Shown here in pieces: positions 56,831-64,000 of a stretch of 64,000 nucleotides of DNA. The notes below the pieces were generated by a model. The model ran no database searches, was not told the DNA's origin, and saw only the letters and a program-made list of their open reading frames with translations. Both the position numbers and the translations under genes were made by a program. Source of the stretch: Diphasiastrum complanatum (lineage: Eukaryota > Streptophyta > Lycopodiopsida > Lycopodiales > Lycopodiaceae); the NCBI GenBank assembly GCA_029204225.1, contig CM055092.1:43640094-43704093 (forward strand), given 5' to 3'. How positions within the stretch are numbered: the first letter of the stretch is position 1; each line of letters starts with the position of its first letter.

Positions 56831-57412
56831 TCTAGATTAGACACTCAAAATGGATTGAGATGCTTAGACAAGTTCGAATTCTACTTTTGGCACGTGTTAG
56901 ATGCTCCAAAAGAAAAAACTAATGATTCTCATAAGGCTCAAAGGTGTTCAATAACATCAAACTTAGTCTTGATCTTCGATTTCTTGTGTAGGATACTCAA
57001 AACAATGGATTAAGAATCAAGCAAGATTGAATCAAATCAAAAAGTGGTCACTCGGATTTTGGACTCTCCCTACCCTCTTTAAGAGCTTATAACTCTTAAT
57101 AGGCACATAAAATTGATTTGGTATTTATTTCTACAAAAAGTACTCTTCATAAGCTTTCCATCAAGCTATTACACTACTATCTTTGGACCAGATAGCAAGG
57201 AAATAGAAGGGACTGAAAATCTCTGATTTTCACACGTGCGGAATTCTAGAATTCCGTACAATCTCTGTTTTGACTTAAAAAACCAGTCTCTATCCACTTT
57301 GATCCAAACACTTTTTAGAGAAAAGTAAAGAAAAGTGATTACCTATTTTTTTGCTTGAATTAGCTCTCAAATTTTTGAACAATCAGAGATATTAGCATGC
57401 AAATCTTAATTT
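56831..57412. other. Copia leader-like sequence (minus)
   Basis: This lies between the primer-binding site at 57413 and the RT fragment, on the minus strand. No gag is recognised, so gag through integrase are deleted. An 18-bp perfect palindrome CGGAATTCTAGAATTCCG sits at 57239-57256, beside CACACGTGCG. Confidence 0.45.
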
Positions 57413-57424
57413 GGCTCTGATACC
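57413..57424 (-). promoter_or_regulatory. Copia primer-binding site
   Basis: The minus strand reads TGGTATCAGAGC after an LTR end GGAAATTTTGTCA, which equals the LTR end of element A. Confidence 0.82.
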
Positions 57425-57461
57425 ATGACAAAATTTCCAGCAAGTTCACACGTGTGGGGAT
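57425..57461 (-). repeat. Fragment of an A-family copia LTR end
   Basis: About 37 bp (minus strand CCCCACACGTGTGAACTTGC, then TGGAAATTTTGTCA) match the end of the element A LTR at 14805-14840. The rest of the LTR is replaced by an antisense copia gag fragment. Confidence 0.75.
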
Positions 57462-57655
57462 TGTGTCAGCTTTTGGTTTTGCTTTGATTGCTTTGGGCCT
57501 TTCTTCTGCTTAGTCATTCTTCTATTGGTGTATAAGGCATGAGAGTTGATAGTTGAGGAATTGGAGGGTTCGTTCCTTCTGGTATCTTCCTGCAGCAACA
57601 TTGTGATGACTCTTGAAAGAGTCAGCTTTGGGTGTGTCGTGATGATCATCACCCA
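57462..57655 (-). pseudogene. Copia gag fragment (same family as 52.3-53.2 kb)
   Basis: The minus strand reads MIITTHPKLTLSRVITMLLQ and EDTRRNEPSNSST, nearly identical to the plus-strand gag at 52777-52930, then a Lys/Gln-rich end. It is about 200 bp, bordered by an LTR fragment on one side and the unidentified ORF on the other. Confidence 0.87.
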
Positions 57656-58902
57656 ACTATCGTATGAGCTTGGGGGTGTTTACCCGGCGCTTTTCCATTC
57701 TGAGATTAACATGGGCCTCGCCCTTCACGCTTACACCACCTGGGATGAGGAAAAGACTCGTTTCCACTTCCTGTACCAAGGTACCACGTACAAGGTCAGG
57801 ATTAACGCAGCCTCGATGGTCACCATTGGCATTATGTCCGGTGATCGTCAGCCCATCTCCCATCGCCACACCAAAACTCTGATCAAGCCTTTCGTCACCC
57901 AAACTGCACTAGAAATTCCAATTCAGACTAACAATGGTTACCTGATAGATGCTATCACGGAACCCGTCATTCACACGGCTGCGCATCTGTTGAATAACTT
58001 TCTGGTTATTTCAACATTTTGCAAGGACAAAATTCAGTCTAAGCTGCTGAGTCAGATAGTGGAATCCTTTATGGAATTCCCTGGCCCCTCTGTTGTGCAA
58101 TACGACTGGCATAGCTTCCTTATTCATGAACTAACCAACTCCATCAAACCCAACAACCGTGAGCATATCGCAGTAGGCCCCCTGTTGTGTAACTTTGCCT
58201 GTGCACTTCTCGAGGCAAAAGTGCACGATTTCCAATGCTCATCCCTTTTCTCTACCCTCGTGCCACACACTAACCTGTATCCGCCATCTCAAGCATCCAC
58301 CTCCTCCTAACCTTCAGTTATTAATACAACGACCAGCAAATAAATACGTGGCGCTGCCTCTACATCCATATCTCCACCTGCTACCCGAAGACGGCCCTCC
58401 ACTACCGCACTAACCACCCCATCAACCACCGCCACTTCTTCTTCCGTGCAACCTCCCACTTCGATCTCTGTTGTCGCTACCTCTCTTCTTGTTCCATCCA
58501 CATCTGTTTCTGTGTCCACACTCGTTTCCTCTGTTGATACAATTCCTATCTCTGTTACGTTATCCACTACTCCGTCCATCACCATCACATCCTCCATCAC
58601 TCCTGTCGCCACTATTGCTTCCATTTAGTTCAATCCTTCTGATTCTCAATTGTCTCCAAACACTCTGGCATGGATGTAAGTCATCAATTTTTCACCCCCA
58701 CGCCAGACCCTTTCTGCTCCATCTTCGCCTTCTTCCATACTCCACACCACCCTTCAGTTCCCCTCTGTTCCTCCCATCCTCTCGTTCGGACAAACCATCA
58801 TCACCCATGTTTCCACAGTTGTTTCTCAAACCCCACCTGCTTCACCACCAAAGGTTGCCGAGGGCAACCAACCGTTGCCTGATGATGCATTTATTAAAAC
58901 AG
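57656..58902 (+). pseudogene. Unidentified ORF: folded domain plus Ser/Thr/Pro-rich tail, cut by a gypsy LTR
   Basis: One frame is open from the junction at about 57656 to 58307 and reads as a folded domain: YPALFHSEINMGLALHAYTT, TRFHFLYQGTTYKVRINAAS, LIKPFVTQTALEIPIQTNNG, VQYDWHSFLIHELTNSIKPN and AVGPLLCNFACALLEAKVHD. The same frame continues through stops at 58308, 58339, 58627 and 58677 as a Ser/Thr/Pro-rich low-complexity tail and closes with PPKVAEGNQPLPDDAFIKT just before the LTR that begins at 58903. Domain length and tail recall plant transposon-associated ORFs of unknown function, but I cannot name the family. The N-terminus is lost at the copia fragment; the C-terminus would resume beyond the window. 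Confidence 0.55.
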
Positions 58903-59167
58903 TGTAGCGGCCTTGGTTCACCTGTCATGCATAGATTCATTCCCAAGGGAATAGTGCTTCCCTTGTGAAGTTAGCTTGCAAATCCTACTCTAACCACACC
59001 TAGATTAACCACATCTAACTATCTACCCTACTTTAACCACAAGCATGAGAAGGAAGAATAGATTACAATGGGGGACGTGCTTACATCCTATCCTCTCTAC
59101 TCTCTTAGAAATAATTAACAACATGCAAGTAGAGAGAAGAAGCAAATGGAAAGCAAATACAAAATGC

Positions 59168-59229
<62 letters not shown>

Positions 59230-59686
59230 GGGGGGGGGGGGGAGGAAGCAAGGATGTTCAAATCTCATTTGGGCATAATCTCCTCCTCCTATTGAACATG
59301 GAAATATGGTACAAAGGGTGTTTTTTTATGGATGGGGAAGGCCCTTGCCCCTTTCTCCTATTGGTTAATTACAATGGCAAGGATCCTAATCCAAGCCTCC
59401 TAAACTAACACAAAATAAATTTAATGGTTCCTTAAGAAAGCACAAGGGCACTCACATGATTCATGTGAGTTCTAATTTGGGCCCTTTTAACCTTTTTTAT
59501 AACAACTTGACTTAGGGCCTCTAATGTCATTTTAGAGTTTTAGGCCCCTAGTCACTTATTCCTAGTTCTACAAAACCAAATTGTGTGCTCATTAGGTTGG
59601 GCTTATACACGCAGGAAGTCAGTGCCCTCACACTTATTGCTCTACAATTACAGTGTACTGTGGTGGGGCCTACTAAGTGCCCAACA
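58903..59686 (-). repeat. 3' LTR of the minus-strand gypsy element
   Basis: On the minus strand it opens TGTTGGGCACTTAGTAGGCC at 59686 and closes AACCAAGGCCGCTACA at 58903, 784 bp with TG...CA ends, preceded by a polypurine tract. A (GA)n run and a G-tract are inside. The 5' LTR lies outside the window, so length and identity cannot be cross-checked. Confidence 0.7.
59171..59242. repeat. (GA)n microsatellite and poly-G tract inside the LTR
   Basis: About 28 GA units followed by GGAAG and a run of 12 G. ORFs through it are not meaningful. Confidence 0.93.
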
Positions 59687-59702
59687 GTATCTCCCACCTA
59701 AA
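59687..59702 (-). promoter_or_regulatory. Polypurine tract of the gypsy element
   Basis: The minus strand reads TTTAGGTGGGAGATAC directly before the LTR start at 59686. Confidence 0.68.
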
Positions 59703-59809
59703 TAGGTGACGGTCCCACGACACCTGCTTGTGCTTGTTGTGGAAGAAGGTTGTCGACACATTTATTGCGGATGATGGAGTGCGTCAGGAAAAGCGTGGAT
59801 AAAGATTTC

Positions 59810-60666
59810 TTACGTAAAACCTAAGGCTTTATTAGATGATGAGGAGCCTATCCTAAGATCTTCAAGAATGTTTGGAAAGGCTGGTGGCGACCAATACTTG
59901 TGTAACCGGCTACCGTTGATAAGCATAGCAAACGGTGTCTCATCCATTGTTTCTAAAGTCCCTGCCCCTTGCGATAAGATGTCGGTGATGCAATAAGGGC
60001 CTTCACCAGTGAACTTCAGCTTTTCTTTGATCGCCTTTGTCTTGTACATGAGGACCAAATCTCCTTTTTGAAGATCTTTCTTGTGAAGACGACAATCATG
60101 CCAAGCCTTGTGACGTGCTTTCTCTGCAGCAAGAGCATGGACCACTAACAAGCGTGTTTCGCACAACTTGTGTAGCGCTTTGTGACGAAAGTGGAGCGAT
60201 TTTGTATCATCTAATCGTTGCACTGTGGCAATGCGAAGAGATGGAAGAGAAATTCCACCGGCATGACTGCATCTTGGCCATACACCAATTGGAATGGAGT
60301 TTGCTCGGTGTTGTCTTTGTATGCAATTTTGAAAGCCCACAGAGCGGCGTGTAGCTTGTGCTCCCAATCTGATCTGCTTGCTTCTACTGTCTTTGTCAAA
60401 ATGCCGCACAGAATCTTATTAGAAGATTCGGCTTGGCCACTACCTCTTGGGTAGTAAGGCGTGCTGAAACGATGGATCACAAAGAACTCTTCTAATAAGA
60501 CCTTGATGGTCTCGTTGACAAAGTGAGTTCTCTGATCGCTAACTATCTCCACTGGGCATCCGAAGCGTACAATGATATTTTCATAAAGGAACTTTGCGGT
60601 GGACCTAGCATCTGCTACGCGCACTGCTTTGGCTTCAACCCACTTTGTGAGATAATCTGTAGCCAT
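59810..60666 (-). pseudogene. Gypsy integrase core and C-terminal domain
   Basis: 60666-60211 carries the intact DDE core: MATDYLTKWVEAKAVRVADA (Asp), RFGCPVEIVSDQRTHFVNET (Asp), YYPRGSGQAESSNKILCGIL (Glu), then WAFKIAYKDNTEQTPFQLVY and the MPVEFL junction. A frameshift near 60230 leads into 60190-59810 with HKLCETRLLVVHALAAEKAR, RHKAWHDCRLHKKDLQKGDL, GEGPYCITDILSQGAGTLET and INGSRLHKYW. The remnant at 6764-7940 shares these C-terminal blocks. No chromodomain is present. Confidence 0.92.
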
Positions 60667-60747
60667 GATAATATATCGGACTTGGGTATTGCGAGCGGCT
60701 GGGTGAATAGGGCCGATGTAATCAAGTCCCCACTTCTCAAATGGCGC

Positions 60748-61146
60748 TTAAGCCAATACAGGATGTAACGGCTCATAATTTGCCTTCGTTGGTCTATGCG
60801 CTCTCTGACATACATCACATTGCTTGATATATACCTCAGTATCCTTGTGCATTGTTGGCCACCAATAGCCAGATTGGAGAATCTTGCGTACTGTTACATC
60901 TGTTGCGAAGTGTCCGCCTCCCATTGCTTCATGCGAGAGAGACATGATCTGACTTGTCTCATGGGGCAGGATACAACGACGAATGATATTATCCGTCCCT
61001 CTTCGATATAGTTGGTCGGCAATCAGCTGATATGGACAAGCTTTAAGTACAAGTTTCTGTTGTTGCACCTTGGATAGTGACCGATCTGGTTGCCCGTTCA
61101 TCAAATACTCAACTATGTCTGCTGCCCAATCAGGTATAGCATCCAC
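60748..61146 (-). pseudogene. Gypsy integrase zinc-binding domain
   Basis: The H2C2 domain reads LSHEAMGGGHFATDVTVRKI, LQSGYWWPTMHKDTEVYIKQ and CDVCQRAHRPTKANYEPLHP, preceded by YQLIADQLYRRGTDNIIRRC. These are the expected residues (His-His-Cys-Cys). The frame stops at 60748 and the core resumes at 60666 in another frame. Confidence 0.9.
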
Positions 61147-61194
61147 GTAAAATAAAGCAGCATCCGGTAACTCATCATCAGGCTGGGGATCCTT

Positions 61195-62295
61195 CTATGT
61201 TGATTTGATTCTTGATACATGATCCGCCATATAATGTTGCTTGCCTTTGCGTACCACTATTCGAAAATCAAACTCGAGCAACAAGAGTAACCATCTAGTG
61301 ATTCTCCTTGTGTTGCAAGTTTTGTTGACTAGGTAGAGCAAAGGTTGATGATCAATGTAGAATGCAAAATGAGTGGCCATAAGATAATGGCAAAACTTCT
61401 TGACCGCAAATATCATTGCCAAGGCTTCTCGCTCAGTTGTTGAATAGTTGATTTCAGCATCGTCGAGTTGTCGACTAGCGAAGCGAATAGGAAAGTCTTT
61501 CTTGTACTCGCCTGGCTGGGTCAATACTGCTCCTATAGCATACTTTGATGTGTCAGTATGCACATGAAGCTCAATTGTCCAATTGGGAGGCCATAAGATT
61601 GGTGTAGATATAAGTGCTTCCTTCAGCTTTTGGAAAGCTCGTAGGGCTTCCTCCATCCAATGTGGATCAATTGTCAACTTGTAGATAGGACGTGCCAAAT
61701 CAGAAAAGAATAGAATGAAGATTCGATAGTAATTGGCATGTCCCATAAATACATAGACTCCACAAATCATTCCAAGGGGTGGAAGATCCATGATAATACG
61801 TATCTTAGACAAATCAGTGGCGATCCCGTGTCTAGATACAATATGGCCCAGGATAAGACCATGTGTGACCCAAAATTGGCATTTCTCTGGGTTCAATGAT
61901 ATTTGAAATTTGCGACATTGTATAAGCACTCTTTCCAACTGAGATAAGTGTTTATCATTAAATTTGTGCATGCAAAGATCATCGAGGAAGATCTCTAGGA
62001 ATTTCTGTAAATAGTCTTTGAATGCCTTTTGCATGACGTGCTGAAAAGAGCTAGGGGCATTACAAAGACCGAATGGCATGACCTTGTAGGCATATGTACC
62101 TCATTCAGTAGCAAATGCAGTCTTGTGTTGATCCTCCGGTGCAATCTTCACTTGGTTGTAGCCACTGAAGCCATCCAAAAAACTGTAGGCTTCCACTCCA
62201 GCTACTCGATCCAAGACGCTTTCTATGAACGGTAAGGGAAAGTGATCCTTCCGTGTCACAGCGTTAAGTGCTTTCAGATTGACACAAATCCGCAT
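61195..62295 (-). pseudogene. Gypsy reverse transcriptase and RNase H
   Basis: 62295-62101 holds RT fingers with ICVNLKALNAVTRKDHFPLP, FIESVLDRVAGVEAYSFLDG and FSGYNQVKIAPEDQHKTAFA. After one stop, 62079-61195 gives MPFGLCNAPSSFQHVMQKAF, the palm FLEIFLDDLCMHKFNDKHLS (FLDD catalytic pair), NPEKCQFWVTHGLILGHIVS, and RNase H with ELHVHTDTSKYAIGAVLTQP, EINYSTTEREALAMIFAVKK and IDHQPLLYLVNK. Only the break at about 62100 and the missing start interrupt it, so this is one of the better preserved copies. Confidence 0.93.
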
Positions 62296-63394
62296 TTTGC
62301 CATTCTTCTTGGGAACAATCGCAGTCTTTATACTCCATCAGTAACCTCTGCAGTTGGGTGAATTGTGAGGGCGTGAGCTGTGCTCTCACATGAACAATTT
62401 TGTCTTCATCTCCTGGCTCTGCTAGATTCATCGGTTGAGTGCGAGCTGGTCCCTCATAGACTTGTTCTTCTTTATTCTTATTTACATCAGGTTCCCGTTG
62501 CGCTTTCGGCATCATGATCACCAGGTCGTCCAAGGTATAACTCTTGAAGTTTTCTGGCACATCATGGACTGGTGCCTTACTCGTTTCTTCCTTCAAAAGG
62601 TTGATCTTAGTATGATTGGTGAGTGATATCTTGTGCATTGCTTCTGACATTCTTGAAGCTGATATCGAAGCTTGGTTGGATGACCCTTGAGCATGCAATT
62701 CAGCAACTTTCTTTTTGCCTTGTTTATTGTTGTTGGTTGTTGTTGCTTCTTTGCTCGTTATCTTCTGTTGAGGTTCTTTAACATTCGCCACATGGTTCTG
62801 AATGTCTTCATCCACTGTTGCTATAGCCTCTTCGGGTAAATCACTCCACTTGATCACCTGATTGTTTCTTTGCTTTTGTTGATTTTTCTTTGGTACTGGT
62901 GCTTTCGGTGGTGGCATCTTGGAGACTTTAGCATGTTGAGATTTTTGAGGCAGTTGAGCTGGTATTCGTTGAACTCCATAATGCGTAGAATCCATGTGGT
63001 GTAGGATCTACTCATCTGTCAGCTCAGCTTCCTCGTCATAGGACAATATATGTTGCCAAGGAACTAAATCATCTTCAACAGGTTCCGGAATAGGTTTCGG
63101 TGACAGCCATGTTACGTTTATCATGTTCACCCCATATGAGATAGGCATGTCAAGGGTGAATCCTCTCGGTGTTAATTCGCTGGGTTCTGAATCTGAATCT
63201 GGATCTGGATGACATGTATGCCCGGCCATACAGTCAATAGTTGCCAATGCATCCATCCACAACACGGTATCTGTTTGTGAGTCATAATGAACACCCATTG
63301 AAGCTTTCGGACGATCAATGTTATGGTCTGTTGTGGAAGAAGTGTCATCAGCTTTGGGTGGTACAGGCTTCATCGCCCATGTGGAGGGATCCAC
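62264..63394 (-). pseudogene. Gypsy gag-protease linker region
   Basis: 62995-62264 and 63394-63008 are long minus-strand frames with low-complexity Pro/Lys/Asn text (KKNQQKQRNNQVIKWSDLPE, YTLDDLVIMMPKAQREPDVN, TLDMPISYGVNMINVTWLSP). In this lineage the protease and a variable linker lie here. I see no clear DTGA/DSGA active site (IDCMAGHTC is the nearest), so the protease is degraded or diverged. 62264-62400 leads into RT. Confidence 0.6.
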
Positions 63395-63403
63395 CTTTAT
63401 TGC

Positions 63404-64000
63404 CTACTCTCTGTCACCGTATGTGGCATAATACTCATTAATAGCAGGATCGATGAATGGTTCATCAGGTCCATACCATTGTTGCATTTCCTGTTGAAAA
63501 AATGTTTCAGCTTCTGCCGCTGTGAGATTCACCTGGGCTGCTTGAGGATTATTTGGCCCTGGTGGTGCTGGTAGTGCCATTCTTTGTTGTTGAGGGCCTG
63601 GTCCAAGCCTTGGTGCTGCATTAGGTGCTCCTTGATGGTAAGCATAAGAGGTCTGGAATTGAGTTATGTTTTGTTGTATGATCCGTGGGTTGTAGGGGCA
63701 ATACACAGTGTCGTGCGAGGACACATTGCACAGATGACAATATCTGTGCGTCAGCTTCAAATTCTGCTTCAGTACCGGACACTCGTTGGAAGTGTGATTT
63801 TGGGTACAAATGGGACACCAAACATTGTCCCGTCGAGGATACTACTGCTGATAAGGATCTGGTTGTGGTGCTGCAGTATTTTGAAGAGCCTTAAGTTTTT
63901 GGTCAAATTGGACTGTGAGCTGCTCCATCTGCTGCTTGTGTAACTTCATGATCTATTCCATCATCGATTCATTGGACAAGCTTGTAGATGCAAATTGAAG
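63404..64000 (-). pseudogene. Gypsy gag C-terminal part with two zinc knuckles
   Basis: From about 63830 the minus strand reads VWCPICTQNHTSNECPVLKQ and then YCHLCNVSSHDTVYCPYNPR, two CCHC zinc knuckles in tandem, followed by a Gln/Pro/Ala-rich segment and QQEMQQWYGPDEPFIDPAIN. A stop lies just upstream at about 63848; beyond it gag text continues (LKALQNTAAPQPDPYQQ) to the window edge. Confidence 0.8.

Larger units (their letters stand above)
58903..64000 (-). mobile_element. Ty3/gypsy element (non-chromoviral), 5' part outside the window
   Basis: Minus-strand order from the right edge: gag end with two zinc knuckles, protease-region linker, RT, RNase H, integrase, polypurine tract, 3' LTR. 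No chromodomain follows the integrase, so it is not a chromovirus; the Athila/Tat-like lineages are the likely home. Each domain is largely readable but separated by frameshifts or stops. It inserted into the unidentified ORF at 57.66-58.90 kb. Confidence 0.9.

Noticed and set aside
58307-58624. Minus-strand Val/Thr/Glu-rich ORF opposite the Ser/Thr/Pro tail
   Set aside because: It is the antisense of a low-complexity tail in a longer plus-strand frame.

Overview
This looks like nuclear DNA of a green plant, most likely a land plant. The anchor is one intact, intron-containing gene on the minus strand (41099-42254) for PsaO, a nuclear-encoded, chloroplast-targeted photosystem I subunit that animals, fungi and bacteria lack. 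Nearly everything else recognisable is LTR-retrotransposon sequence of the Ty1/copia and Ty3/gypsy superfamilies, mostly broken by stops, frameshifts, deletions and nesting. I cannot name the species from the sequence alone.

Layout. 1-6.7 kb: low-information sequence, a copia RNase H fragment between two diverged ~425-bp direct repeats, and a decayed coiled-coil ORF (minus). 6.8-12.4 kb: gypsy integrase remnant (minus), a copia pol remnant (plus), an unidentified decayed ORF (plus) and a gypsy gag with a primer-binding site (minus). 12.4-14.8 kb: two inverted copies of one gypsy LTR, the left one next to a very long (CT)n run. 14.8-19.3 kb: a minus-strand copia element (called A here) with its 3' LTR. 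19.4-20.6 kb: two copia fragments fused head to head. 20.6-26.6 kb: mostly unidentified sequence with a double hairpin, a 40-bp tandem duplication and one LTR with its primer-binding site. 26.6-27.98 kb: copia gag plus part of its LTR.

27.98-39.35 kb is a nested complex. A minus-strand chromovirus (gypsy with a C-terminal chromodomain) is split in its integrase by a full-length but dead plus-strand copia element (C, 29771-36210) with both LTRs, and C itself carries an 829-bp insertion. Left of the chromovirus its 3' LTR forms a ~900-bp palindrome with an inverted copy of the same LTR. A third copy sits at the right end in the unexpected orientation.

39.35-43.4 kb is the most gene-like, TE-poor part: psaO and its upstream region. 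43.4-46.8 kb holds exon-like pieces of one or two unidentified genes or pseudogenes with convincing introns. 47.2-50.1 kb is copia element B (minus, related to A, reverse transcriptase lost). 50.4-57.7 kb is a stack of copia and gypsy gag/protease pieces. 57.66-58.90 kb is an unidentified ORF cut by a gypsy LTR. 58.90 kb to the window end is a minus-strand non-chromoviral gypsy element with 3' LTR, integrase, RNase H, reverse transcriptase and part of gag-pro; its 5' end lies outside the window.

The retroelement parts follow the normal order (LTR, primer-binding site, gag, protease, integrase and RT-RNase H in the order typical of each superfamily, polypurine tract, LTR), but no element here looks autonomous. 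Coordinates of decayed repeats are approximate unless LTR termini or splice sites are stated.
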